Assembly (NCBI GenBank): GCA_024516155.1
Contig: JAJJXM010000003.1
Location: forward strand, 806,001 to 870,000
DNA: 64,000 nt
Source: Pyronema omphalodes
Lineage: Eukaryota > Ascomycota > Pezizomycetes > Pezizales > Pyronemataceae
Reading direction: 5' to 3'
Part shown: positions 12,301-24,313 of the stretch, one piece after another
Layout: every line of letters starts with the position of its first letter
Position numbering within the stretch: position 1 is the stretch's first letter
Position numbers and translations under genes: made by a program
The notes under the pieces: model-generated
Databases searched by the model: none
Seen by the model: only the letters and a program-made list of their open reading frames with translations
What the model was told of the DNA's origin: nothing

Positions 12301-14246
12301 TTATTATGTCTCCTGAAACATATTTGTATTGTTGTTGATTATTGCTGTGATATTCTCGATGATTCTTGGGTGTTGTCTGCTGCTGTTGCTGCTGCTGCTG
12401 CATCATCAGAAAAGAAAGAGGCAAGGAGAAGGAGAGCAGGGAGTGAAATACAAAAGATCCCAAAACACAATTTCAGAAACTTCCCATAGTTCATTTACTT
12501 ACCTCTCTACTCAACCCTACTCACTTATCATCAAGTACACGCCCGACGCAACCGTCTATCCAAAAATCCCATAGACGATAGAAAGTTAACTCAACAAACC
12601 AACCACCAGAAACAACCCACGACAAAAAAACCCAGCAGCCTCTGAGTTCTGTAAGAAATTCATAAAGATGTTACTTAAAAGATGCCTCGAGAAAGAAAGA
12701 GAGATAGAGAGCAAGAGCAAGAGAACGAGTTTCGAAGATAGAAATGGAAATGGAGGTGGAAATGGAGGTGGAAGACCGACTCCCGATCCCGAGTAGATTG
12801 GATAACGAGATACATAGATAGCTACTTTCTAATGGAATGGGAGATACATATAAACAGAAGATGCACATACTGGGTCTGTAAACATACACCTACAATACAC
12901 TGCTGTTCAGGCGATTTTGGGTATGTTGATTAAGAAGTATGTTAAACCCAGTTTTTTGCTGGTTGGGTTCGGGAAATTACTTTGAGGTTGGTTGGTTGAT
13001 TCATTGGGGTGGTATTGGCTGTTGGGAATTCTAGGTATGGGTGGTTAGGATATATGGGAAATGGTTGGAAGTTTCGGCGGAGAGGGTGTTGGGATATTGG
13101 CATGTGAAGAGGGGGTTGGACCATTATTTTTACCTAGCAACAAGTATGATGATGAAATTATCGTGGTCATCAATCCCAATTTCTGATGAACAAAAAAACC
13201 ATCCCGCCAGCACAGTGTACAGTTTACATAGTGATTGATATTCCATGAACGGTGAAATAAATTTTGAATCTTGATCAATTGATAATATAGGTCTGTTGAA
13301 AGCCGCCTAGGGCTCTGGTGTCTCAGCCACAATCAGGGTTCAGGTCACTCACCCGTGGAAACAGTTAGGGTTGGTGTGACTTGAACATGGAGGTGGAGGT
13401 TCCACATTGGGCATATCTCTTTCCGTAGGATACATAGACCGAGACCTGTACCGCTACCAATAAACAGTGATCTCCACCTCCACCTAATCTTTTCCTCTTT
13501 CGTTCCACAAGGTCTTCCAAAAACCTTGATATTAGTAAAAATAACCATCCAAAATTCAATCAGTTGTAACGCACCTAAGTCCAAGTGACCAGGTCATGGA
13601 TATGGAGGTGCTACAAGTAAACCTATGTGCTGAAGCTGTGGGGACTTAAATAGTCACTGATAATATCATCCATCGACTTGTTCCATCTCCACCCTTTCTC
13701 TCGTTTCGGCACTTTGACACAATCCTTCCAGTAATCTCCATCCAGTCTCCAGTGTCTACTACCAGATACATAGAAGTCAAAATTGATATAGTTATACATG
13801 GTAAAAATAACAGCGTAATGTTATCCCATCACACTTTCCATTCCCCAAACCTCCCATTCCCGGCCCCTTGCTATTGCCTCTGTCAATAACTCAATAACTT
13901 TCAACTCACAATCGGCAAGCACCATCGATTCAACACGATCCCCTTCAACCCACAACGTACTGTCAAGAAAAAAAACCCTCCGAAAAAAATGAAAAAATCA
14001 ACCCCGATCCCAGGACCCAGGACCCAGGACCCAGAGTGACATACCATGAATCATCTCCCGAGTCCCAAGTAACCAGTCACCACCTTTTTAATACAGTGGA
14101 TACAGTAGATACAATAGATATTAAACAACGTAGCTAATAGAGAGGAGAGATAGAGATGGAGGTGGAGATCCAGAATGAATTGATCGATGATAGACAATGA
14201 GTGTTATGAGGGAAACTATTTCTGGCTATGCATGTCATGACTCATG
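12301..14246. other. Gene-free spacer before the hAT element
   Basis: No supported gene. There is a CTGCTG-type triplet tract near 12376-12400, purine-rich sequence near 12680-12780 and a short GGACCCA repeat near 14012-14034. Open frames of 60-95 codons on the minus strand are unconserved by eye. Confidence 0.5.
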
Positions 14247-14254
14247 CGTGCTAC
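14247..14254. repeat. hAT target-site duplication, left copy (CGTGCTAC)
   Basis: Eight bases identical to 15360-15367, directly abutting the inverted repeat of the element. Confidence 0.93.
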
Positions 14255-15359
14255 CAGACCTCCCAACCGTATAGCCAGTTTACCGGGTAAAATCGTAAAC
14301 CAGGTAAACTGAACTGATAATTCACAGTTAGTTGGTGCAGTTTTCGTATGCCGGATACGCAGTTGGTTCAGTTTTGAGGGTTCCATAGAACCAGGTAACT
14401 GCAGTGCACTGATTGAACTGATTGAACTGATTTGGTAAACAGTTTACTGGTTGTCAGATACAAACCAGTTTAACCACCTCGTTGACTTCTGCGCAGAAGA
14501 ATAAACAGCCAAACCCATGCATGGACGATCATAGATAGCCAAACCGGTGCAAATATTGTACCGAAACCTCGTTTGAACGCACCTCTGCTGGCCTGGATCC
14601 TCCTATATATCTCGCCTAGACTATTTTCTCTTGACCTACAGAACTCAACCATACCTTACACTGCCATTTCTCTCCAACCACCTACAATGAGTTCCATTAC
14701 CAGCGGCCTCTCCTCTATACCACCTGGCTTCAATACCCCGCTAGAACCCCAACAAGGCTCTGAAGATACGGCAACAGGTAGCCCCACGCAGCCGGACGAG
14801 TATGTTGATTACTGTGCGCTGAGACTGGAGGCAGCACTTGGGGATGGTCCTTCTGCCATTGAGTGGTGGTGTGAGCCCCGGCAGCGGGCCAGGTTTCCCA
14901 AACTTTGCAAAACGGCTGTTGAAGTACTGCTGTCTATTCCCGCAATGAGCGCCGAGCCCGAGCGGCTGTTTTTCGAATGCAAGAAAATCATTATATCGGA
15001 CCTTCATTCGATGCAGGCAGACACTCTGGAGGGCATTGAGAGGCTCAAGAGCTTCAATTGTAGGCGTCAGTTGTTATTTCTGGGGACCAAATTAGGATCG
15101 AATTTTGTTATGTATGCACTGAATAATATTTATTGCCCCTTCATAAACCAGTTCCTCTGGACAAACCAGTTTTGGCAGTTTTAAACAGTTCACCTGGTTT
15201 GCCAAGCCTTGGATTCAGTTAACTGGTTTTCGCAGTTTAACCAGTTTATATTACTGACAGTAAACTGAACTGGGTGGCCGTACAGTTCTCATATTCCAAC
15301 AGTCCGTACAGTCCGTTTTGGCCATCATTTTAAACTGGTTTGCACGACTGGGAGGTCTG
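14255..15359. mobile_element. Short hAT-family DNA transposon with intact ends
   Basis: A 1105-bp element bounded by imperfect terminal inverted repeats that begin CAGACCTCCCA at both ends. It is flanked by a perfect 8-bp duplication, CGTGCTAC, the hAT hallmark. Both subterminal regions are packed with CCAGTTTA / TAAACTGG motifs in both orientations, as expected for transposase-binding arrays. The single ORF (14687-15184) carries only the hAT C-terminal dimerisation region. This is therefore probably an internally deleted derivative that a full-length element could mobilise in trans. The matching flanks suggest a fairly recent insertion. Confidence 0.92.
14687..15184 (+). CDS. Truncated hAT transposase (C-terminal dimerisation domain)
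   Basis: 165 aa from ATG at 14687 (context ACAATGA). The open frame extends upstream to 14573, and a TATATAT motif lies near 14602. Residues about 60-125 match the hAT C-terminal dimerisation region: the EWW motif, RFPKLCKTAVEVLLSIPA, then SAEPERLFF and the ERLKSF helix. The BED zinc finger and the RNase H-like catalytic core with its acidic triad are absent, so it cannot be a functional transposase by itself. The N-terminal 50 residues are Ser/Pro/Thr-rich and may be the original N-terminus joined to the C-terminus by an internal deletion (inference). It could still dimerise with a full-length transposase. Confidence 0.8.
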   Translation: MSSITSGLSSIPPGFNTPLEPQQGSEDTATGSPTQPDEYVDYCALRLEAALGDGPSAIEWWCEPRQRARFPKLCKTAVEVLLSIPAMSAEPERLFFECKKIIISDLHSMQADTLEGIERLKSFNCRRQLLFLGTKLGSNFVMYALNNIYCPFINQFLWTNQFWQF

Positions 15360-15367
15360 CGTGCTAC
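15360..15367. repeat. hAT target-site duplication, right copy (CGTGCTAC)
   Basis: Perfect copy of 14247-14254, immediately after the right inverted repeat. Confidence 0.93.
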
Positions 15368-18300
15368 ATCCACCAGGCTCCATCTCCACCTCAGGTTACA
15401 TGGCGATTGAAGCATATTGCAATGGTGGATATAGTGTATATAGGAGATATAGGAGATAGGTCAAAGATTGAAGAAGGCAAGAAGAAAGGGGTCTATAGGC
15501 TTGCTTGATGGCTTAATGTAATGTTATGATGTTATTATGCTATCTTGTTATCATCTTAACTATGATAACATTCAATTGTTTATTTTGTTTATTTGCTTTA
15601 AATGTTTTTAGAAGTTTGGGTAGAGTTTATTATTCATTGTTGACTACGGTTGTTGACTGTTGAGTTTTATATGGCCATTGGTGATATGGATACTTCTATC
15701 CAACTTGTAAAAGCTTTGGGGTGTATTATGTAATACACATAGACAGAAATACGGTAGTGGTGGTGGTGGTTGTTGAGAACTGGAGTTGACTGGTAGCATT
15801 TAAGTTTTGGAGGATGAAAAACGAGATCAAAAATCTCTTTTTTTTTCTTTGAATTTTTTGGACTATTTTTTTCTATTACTTAGACTTGGATTAAACTCCA
15901 GAAAGAATATTAGGATCTTTTTTTGATATGCATATCTATATCTATATCCGTAAGATGCTAAGATTAGAGTGATTTTTCATGCAAGTTACAACTTGCAGTT
16001 TGCAACCGCAGGCAAGATATTGATTTCTGCAGGGTACTTTAGAGATTCTATATTGCTTCCGCAATTTTAATTTTCATACGTAAGCGAGTATATACATTGA
16101 TCTATATACGTTCTGTGTCCTAATTAGATGAAGTCAGCTAACGCAGCCATTGTAATGGCATCGTTCAGCATCCTTTATGAGGGGAGGAAACTTTTTGTTC
16201 TTTTTGTTCTTTCCATTCTAGCTCCAACACCAGATTATCATTATTTTTTGACCATTATCAAAATACATAGGATATTTTTCATATTTCGAGCACACAGTAG
16301 ATTATCATATTGGCTCATCTCATCTTTACATAAGCTGCATAGACTATATAATTTCCATAAATTGATCCTACACCCCCTTGATTTCAGACTTCATCTTTTG
16401 CTTCATCTTCATTTGTTTTCTTGGTGTCCCTTGATCCTCCCTGGTGTCCCTTGGCTCCTTGGTATCCCTTGATTCACTTTATCTAGAAAAAACGTGGGAT
16501 CTATGTACGCCCAAAACGCCAAACACCAAACGTCCGAAACGCCAAACGCCACATCACCATAGAAGCCCAGCATCCAGCATTTAGCATCTGGCATAGATGC
16601 CTATATTTCACTTTACTGCACTTCTTTCTCAAAACTAGTTCCAGTTTAGAGCTGGCGTTAAAATCTCCTGGCAATTCTTCAAATCTCTTGTGAGAAAGCT
16701 GAGTATGAGTATGCTGCTGAGTATGATGGTATGGGACTATGTATGGGCACTAAGCGAAATTCGAAATTCGAAGTTCCAATAATCATGACTGTAGTAGGGT
16801 GTTTGAATCCCTTCCTTACAGCATACAGACACTTCTCTGATTACTTGTTGCGGTTTATGCGATGGTGCTGGTGCTGGTGATGGTGATGGTGATTGTGCTT
16901 CTATGTACGAACTGTATGGTATGCTATGTATGGTGCCATCATCTTTGTATGCACCCACCATATGCATCCAATCACCCTAAAGGCCACCATACCCAATTCC
17001 AATTTAATTTCAAATTTATGCACCCTAAAATCTAGTCTTCGAGATGATAAGATGATAAAGATGGATGGATCATGGATGGATGGATGGATGGATGGTCTTC
17101 TCGTCTCGACTCATGGTGGACTTATGCTGAGCAGAAACCAGACCAAAAGTATGCTTAGACCGTCTATGGTGGTGGTCAACAACAGATGCCGTCTTGCCGC
17201 CCCGAGATGTGCTTGGCTTGGCTTGGCCGATGACGGTATGGTGCAAATACTGGTACGATGAAAGGTCTAAAAAAGGGCCTAAAAGAGACCTAACGAGGGG
17301 GACCCAAGGAGCGCCCGACGAGGAGGAAGGAAATGCATGGACCATGGAGCATGGAGCAGGATATGGTGCGAAGTTCGAGCAACTGCGAGGCACACATAGG
17401 TCGCACGCATATGCCATGGAGTCATGGTCGTCTCAGACTCTCAGGGTCCTTCCCGTGGGTTATGTATGCGATCATCGTTTATCACACATACATAGTGGAG
17501 CGAGTTCTCGACGACACAGACGCAAAAGATGTTTCCTCATAGCACCTTATTTGCTGTATTGTAATGTCATAGATATATGTCCCCTCTCCTATCCTCTCTG
17601 CAAAGTCGCTCTGGTGTGTGCTTCTTTCATGCAACCGCAACTGCAACTACAACTGCAGTGTTATGTTATTTTGTTTTTAACCGTGGGATACGGCGGCCCA
17701 GGAAAAAAAAAATTCCAATAAATTCCCGCAGTGCGCAGATGTTTTGCCGTTCCTCTTTTTTGATATGCATACCCGGCAGGAAAAAACAACCGTTTTTATG
17801 TACAGGCACCTCTTGAATCGGCTGGGCTGCACTTGGGCTAAAAAGAGGTGAGGGGAGGGAGGGGAGGGCAAGGAAAGGGCAAGGAAAGGGCAAGGGAAGG
17901 GATTGGAAGGTGCCTCTGGGCTCTAAGGTGATGAAGTCATTGTGCGACGATACTGTTTACTGTATGGTGCTCTACAGTACTCACTTTACACTCATGTTTA
18001 TGTATTTTGTACATATGTACAGTAGAGAAGTATTAATATCGTTTCGCTCGATCTATATCTTGGTTATAGATCGAGGGGATAAATGTGAAGATGTGATGTA
18101 TGTATGTGGAATGCCTGCTTGTCTGCTTGGCTCTGTATGGCTTTGTATGGCTTTGCCCGCCTTTGCTTCTGGCTTTGCTTCTGGCTTCTGGCTTCGCTTT
18201 GATTTGCTTCGTCTATCTGATCCACCACCCACCCGGCTTGGAATACGTACCAGTGCAACTTTGTAAGGAATTTAGGTTCGCGTCAAAACATGCCAAACAT

Positions 18301-20868
18301 CCACGGGTTGGATGCCCAGGAATTTTTCCAAGCCGGTAAGAGCGGATAGGGAGAGATATGGTGGAGATAGAGTACAACATAGATCAGACGAACAGGTGGT
18401 CTGTGCTTTTGGGGGGGAGGAGGAGGGAGGGGGGGGGGGGGTTGAATTTTGAAACATCCCACTTGCGAGATAACCCGGCCAACCGGGTCAGTGTTGAAAG
18501 TTGAAACAATCTAATCGTGCTCTCTGGGAAAGAAAGGAAAAGGACCAATCTCGAAACTTCCGAAATTCCGAGGATCACCTGGTAGCTGGTGGGGTGACGA
18601 CAGATGTGTCCTGTTGGTAATGCTTGGCTTAGGTTGGGACCTTGGGCTTTCCCGAAGGATCCTGTAGCTACGGTAACTTTCCTTCCACTGCTTCCACCAC
18701 CGTCGTCTTCGGAAGAGACCTCTGCTTCGGTAGGAATCTTGTTTCAAGGAATACCTTTCGGAGTCTTGAAGATTCGAGACCCAACGGAGTTTTGTTCGGC
18801 ATCATTCGGTATCACTCTGAAAAAACCGGCGTTCCGTTGTCCTTTCAGTTATCGTTATCGTCCGTCACTTTGGCCAATGGAGTGCTCAGTGGGGGAAAAA
18901 AAAACAGGCATTTCATTTCCGCAGCGACAGGAAGTTGCCGCTTACCTCGTGGGGTCGTTCCGTTACATCGTTACATCTTTTTCACGATGGTTACACGAGA
19001 AGGTTTGCCCCCCTCAACATTTCTCTCTGCATATCTGTCTGGCACGGCACTTGCTTTTCGGATTCATCATCATCATCATCATTATCGTTTGTTGTCAATT
19101 TGGCTTGTTTACCGTGCCACAACCCTACCTGTCAATTATGGGGACCTGGGCTGGCTCTGGCATCGTCAAAATTTTCGATTTCCCTAAAAGGGGGAATATC
19201 CTGTTAGGTTGGCAGAAAGGAAATACATGTGTAGCAGTCGTATGTAGGAAGGTTTACACATACATACAAATAAAACCCGCCCGCCAACAAGTCTCACGAT
19301 GATCTTATTTTGTCTCGTCGGAAGGTCTGGCCAGGCCAGCAGCTCGTGTATGGTGTAGGATAGAAACGTTACCCTGGGTCCCTTGGTTCACTGCTGGGCA
19401 CGCACGTGTTCATTAACCCAACCGATAAGCAGACGAAGGATATCTTGCGTACATACATAAAAAAAAGTTGAGATGGTTATGCCATCATCTTAAGCCATAG
19501 TTGCACTTGATCGGACAAATCGCGATACAGAGAAGCGAAACCGGTGAAAGGCACAAAAACTCACTTCCTCCTCCATGGAATTAGAAGCTTGTCGTGCAGT
19601 AGCACAAATATAGCAACAGTAGCAATAGTTTCCAAATGGTAGGAATTTTTAGGTTGAAGATTGAAGAATAGAGAGGTTATGTACTCTGTGTACGTACCGA
19701 GAGGAAAGACAGACAGACAGAGAGAGAGATAGACAGACAGACGGATAGACAGACAGATAGACAACCTTCACAACTTACTTCGGCGCTTTGTTGGCGAAAA
19801 AGTTAACAATACATACGATACGTTACGTTGATCGCGCGAGCATTGTTGATCTTCGGTAGCAAGTGTAAGGTGAGGTGGCAAATCGTCGCTGCTATCTCAT
19901 ACATACATACCACCACCAGCACCACCAGCACCACCACCCGCAACGCCGTGAGAGGATTGCTAAGAAGCTCGGATTGTTAATCACCGCAACATATGCAGGC
20001 TTCCGTTGTTTTCTCCTCGCCCGGCATGGCCCAGTTGCTGTTATCGTGAGCCTGCACAACACCATGACGAGTACCCAAGCCAAGGATCGTGAACTCGGCA
20101 TTGGTGAGAGGGAGCACCTTGTTTAGCCATTGCATCTCGCTGGAAGAGAGATGTATCGTTGTAGATACTCTGGAGTAGTATGTAGTGTTTTATTGTCATG
20201 TGAAAAGCTAATACTAGGTTGCAGCAGTCATAGCAGCAGCGCGGTCTAACATCTCGAAACAGTCAGTTATTCAGTTATCATCGTATTCAGCTGTTGAAGT
20301 TGAGTTTATTGCCCTGAGAGAGAAAAGAAGCAACTTCACGATCCCATACACTCAATACCGATGTTACCGATAATCAGCGCCACTTTTCAGGCCTTACGCA
20401 GCTGTCTTAAGTGCAGTTTTCATTTTTTGAACGTCCCCTTCCCAAAAAATGCTAAAAATAAAATAAAATTAAAAAATAAAAAATAAAAATCAGAATATTA
20501 CAAACTTTTTTCTTATTTTCCATTTTTCACGTGATTTCTTTATTTTATTTTATTTCATTTCATCTTACTCCACACCTTAACCTTAACCTTCACCTTCGAA
20601 ACCTGTGCTGGGGAGGTGGGGGGTGGGTGTTACGCTCACGATGTTTCTTTCCATTTTCCATAAGCTTTTTCTTCTCCGTATGTTCATACATACCGGCCGC
20701 TTTGTCTTCAAAACTTCACCTTCACCTTATCCACCATACATATCAGCAAGCCCAATTCCGATGGTTTCGAAAACCCCACAACTAACTACAGTACAGTCAG
20801 GCACCTACCTAAAATCGTCTCACTCACTCAGTCAGTCAGTCAGTCAGTAAGTCACTCACAGTTCACAG

Positions 20869-20995
20869 CCATAGCATAGCATAGCATAGCATAGCATAGC
20901 ATAGCATAGCATAGCATATCATATCATAACATAGCATAGCATACCATAGCATAGCATACCATAGCATACCACATCATAGCATACTCTCTACATAC
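20869..20995. repeat. Pentanucleotide repeat (CATAG)n with variants
   Basis: About 24 copies of CATAG, drifting to CATAC and CATAT towards the right end. Confidence 0.93.
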
Positions 20996-22207
20996 ATACC
21001 GGAAGACAATATTCCTTGACTAAACAAACCCGCCACAGATCAAAAAAACCAAAATACCAAAATACCAAAAGAGCAAGGAAACCCCCCCTCCCCGATAGAA
21101 AAAAAACATCCTCCATCTAGAATATTTATGATAGCACAACGACATTTCTTGAATACCTCCAGCTATGATGTACATATATAGGTATCTGATTGCACTGTAT
21201 ATACATGGCTTATTGACGGCATAGGTATAGGTATAGATAGATAGGTATAGGTATAGGTAGCAAAACATCCATGATGGATCTTCGTGATGGGATGATTGGC
21301 GTTAGGGATATTGGCATATTGTTTGTGGGGGCTACTGGATGAGCTCTCGTGTTGTTATTATATTTGTCATTTGAGGTGTGAGACGAGGTGCGAGGTCTTG
21401 TCTTGTCTTGTCTTGTCTTGTCTGTCTGTATTTCTGTCGGTCTGTCGGTCTGTCGGTATGTCGGTATGTCTATCAATTGTCTTTAATTTTCCTTGTAGAG
21501 ACAGATACCGAGACAGATAGATAGAGAGCGAAGACGAAGACGAAGACGAAGACGAACACCCAGACGAACACCCAGACGAAATTCACAGCAGCATCACAGC
21601 ATCAACAACAAAAAACAAACCTCAAGTCTTGTCCAAGACCGAGACCGAGAGTCGAGGCCGAGACAAATATCATACAGTACAAACAACTGCTCCGGTTCCA
21701 ATGATGAATCGGAATCAGAATCCGCAAAACCAAAAAAGGGCTTGGCAAAATATACTAAATGGAATGTTGTATGCCACCGTATCTTTGGGTGGCGGATTTA
21801 AAGTTCAAAACCCCTATATTTATTGAAATTGACTGTACAGGCATAGGTATAGGTATAGGTACATCGAGAATATCATTACATTACGATTGGAACGGTAGTT
21901 TTACCGAATAGAAGAAAGAAAGAAAGAAAAGATGCCCGCTGTGTATGTATGTAGATAGATGATACGGTATGATACGGTATGATATGATCGTAATTGATGA
22001 TAAACAATGATAAACAATGATTGGGACTGCTAGGACTGAGACTGCTGGGACTGCTGGGTATGTATGTAGGTATGTATGTATATGATACTCTAATACTCTA
22101 AACTGTTGGTTTAATGAACCTACGGCGAACCTACGGAGAACCTTGGATGGATGCAACTGCGGGGGTTTTTTTAACCGGTTCGTTGAAATAAAAAATGTGG
22201 GGAAAAT

Positions 22208-22250
22208 CTCGAAACTCGAAACTCGAAACTCGAAACTCGAAACTCGAAAC
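22208..22250. repeat. 7-bp repeat (CTCGAAA)n
   Basis: Six tandem copies of CTCGAAA. The local reverse frame reads as SSFEFRV repeats, which are an artefact. Confidence 0.9.
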
Positions 22251-22751
22251 TACGGTGGCATATGTACTCACACTGTATGTATTGAAACAAAGTATGGTCA
22301 TAAAACAAAGTATGGTCATAAAACAAAGTAAAGTAAAAAACAAAGTAAAGTAGGACAAAACAAAACAAAACAAAGCAGCAGCAATAGAACAGGGCTCAGA
22401 GTAGTAGGTCAAGTTTGATATGTCTATGTCTATGTCTATCTCCTGGGCAAGTCAAGGCAGTCAAGGAAGTCAAGGAAGTCAAGGAAGATGAAGTATGTAC
22501 TGTATGTACTGTACTGTATGTAGAAGCGTCCATGGCAGGCGGGAATAAGATAAGTCTAGACTTGGGACATACCACCATCACCATCACCATCACCATCACC
22601 ACCATCACCATCACCACCTCCTCCACCCCTCGCCCCCCAGAAAACTTAATTTGCCTCTTCTATACCTCACGATACACGAGTACTTGATGGTTGATAGATG
22701 GATATCGAACATGCCGGAGAACAGGCGGGGAGTGCTAGTGCTGGAAAGAGT

Positions 22752-22801
22752 ATCATACATATCATACATATCATACATATCATACATATCATACATATCA
22801 A
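22752..22801. repeat. 9-bp repeat (ATCATACAT)n
   Basis: Five tandem copies of a CATA-derived 9-mer, close to the CATA array at 23006. Confidence 0.9.
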
Positions 22802-23005
22802 GGCAATCCTGCAGATGAAATGTGACGAGAGGAAACGAGAGGAAACGAGAGATGGTTGACTTGACTTGACTTGACTTTGTATGTATGTATGTATGTATGT
22901 ATGTAGGTATGTAGGTATGTACTACACAGAGGCGAAACATAGGCATGATTTATATAGAAAATAGAAAAAGTGATATCTGCACGAATGTTGAATGTTTGAT
23001 ATGCT

Positions 23006-23276
23006 CATACATACATACATACATACATACATACATACATACATACATACATACATACATACATACATACATACATACATACATACATACATACATACAT
23101 ACATACATACATACATACATACATACATACATACATACATACATACATACATACATACATACATACATACATACATACATACATACATACATACATACAT
23201 ACATACATACATACATACATACATACATACATACATACATACATACATACATACATACATACATACATACATACAT
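23006..23276. repeat. 271-bp tetranucleotide array (CATA)n
   Basis: An essentially perfect array of about 67 CATA units. Four-base periodicity leaves all frames open on both strands, giving HTYI repeats forward and YVCM repeats in reverse; none is a gene. A (TATG)n tract of opposite polarity lies just upstream (22877-22920), so the two could pair. Confidence 0.98.
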
Positions 23277-24240
23277 AGATAATAACTGTCTTATTATTAT
23301 TATTATTATTATTGTTATTATTGGGTAGGGTATCAATTTCTGGAAAAAAAAAGATTAAATTAAAAAAAAAATATGGTTTAAAGATTATATGGTGTTCCTG
23401 CGCGATTATTTTGCTGTGATTTGTAATTTTGTATGGTATTGTTTTTTCTTTCGCAATTTTAATTTTCTTCTCTTTGTCTTGTCTTGTGGACACTCTACTG
23501 GAAAAAAAACGTGTGAGACGGAAAGTACAATATGTCTCGAGATGGGTTACACTGATGGACAGCACTAGGTCATTTTTGAGATAGTTTACAAAGGCCACTT
23601 TTTCTACAACACCTTTCAAGATTGAAGATCGAATTCATAGCCATTTCATCTGTGTATCATTTTTTTTTTTTTCTTTCCTTCCATACCTATGTTTCACAGA
23701 CCTGTTTCCCAGTTGTTTCTCTGCTCACACCATCATGACCGGCTGCCCCTCCCCCTCCCCCTCAGCTCAGCCCACATCTACCCCAACCCGGGTTTTGGTT
23801 TTCGCTGTCCTTTTCAGATTCGATTCGCACTTTTTGGCTTTGCGTTGCCCGCTCCGAAGTTTTGGTCTGCGGTCTGCGGTCTGCGGTCTGCGTTCTCGCC
23901 CTCAGTCCTGGATTACCGTAGCTCCGGGCATCACAACTCCGCGTTTGTGTGTGTGTGTGTGTATGGTGTGTGTATGCCTATGGTGTGTGTGTGTGTGTCG
24001 TCTGTGCGTGCGACATCATCGATGCTCGTCGTTCCACTACAGACACTACAGAAATGCTAGCCAGTTAGCTAGAAGCCTATCACAGGCCTTCCTGTTTGAC
24101 CTGGCGATCTGCTCTGCTGGAACACGGCCTTACCCCTTGCGAGCATGGTGTCATAATTTCGCGCAGCTCTCCTATGTAAGAGAGCTGGAGTGGGTGGGGA
24201 GGGGCTTGGCGGGGTGCATCCCAAGAGTTCGCCGCCTGCA

Positions 24241-24313
24241 CGCTGACCAGTAACTTCAGTGGTGAAGCTATACTAGGATGGGTTAGTTCATCCTCCAGTA
24301 ATCCCGGTCAGCG
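24241..24313. other. Foldable 73-nt segment, possible structured RNA or Pol III-derived repeat
   Basis: Direct reading shows an 8-bp closing stem, CGCTGACC (24241-24248) with GGTCAGCG (24306-24313). Inside are a CTTCA/TGAAG hairpin (24254-24267) and a second arm, TACT-AGGATG / CATCCT-cc-AGTA (24271-24300). Together they make a three-way junction. The stretch TACTAGGATGGGT followed by CCTCC..AATCCC resembles the 3' half of 5S rRNA. A derivation from 5S or a 5S-type SINE is possible, but the rest of 5S is not recognisable. Not a tRNA. Confidence 0.3.

Noticed and set aside
16790..16835. Minus-strand GGGATTCAAACACCC, similar to a T-arm
   Set aside because: No cloverleaf partner arms and no A box at the expected distance.
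19524..19535. GATACAGAGAAG resembling the U6 snRNA core
   Set aside because: The AGCATGGCC and later U6 segments are missing, and no T-run terminator lies at the right distance.
22922..23619. Long ORFs on both strands over the CATA array (HTYI and YVCM repeats)
   Set aside because: They are direct translations of a pure tetranucleotide repeat, open in every frame, with no unique coding sequence attached.
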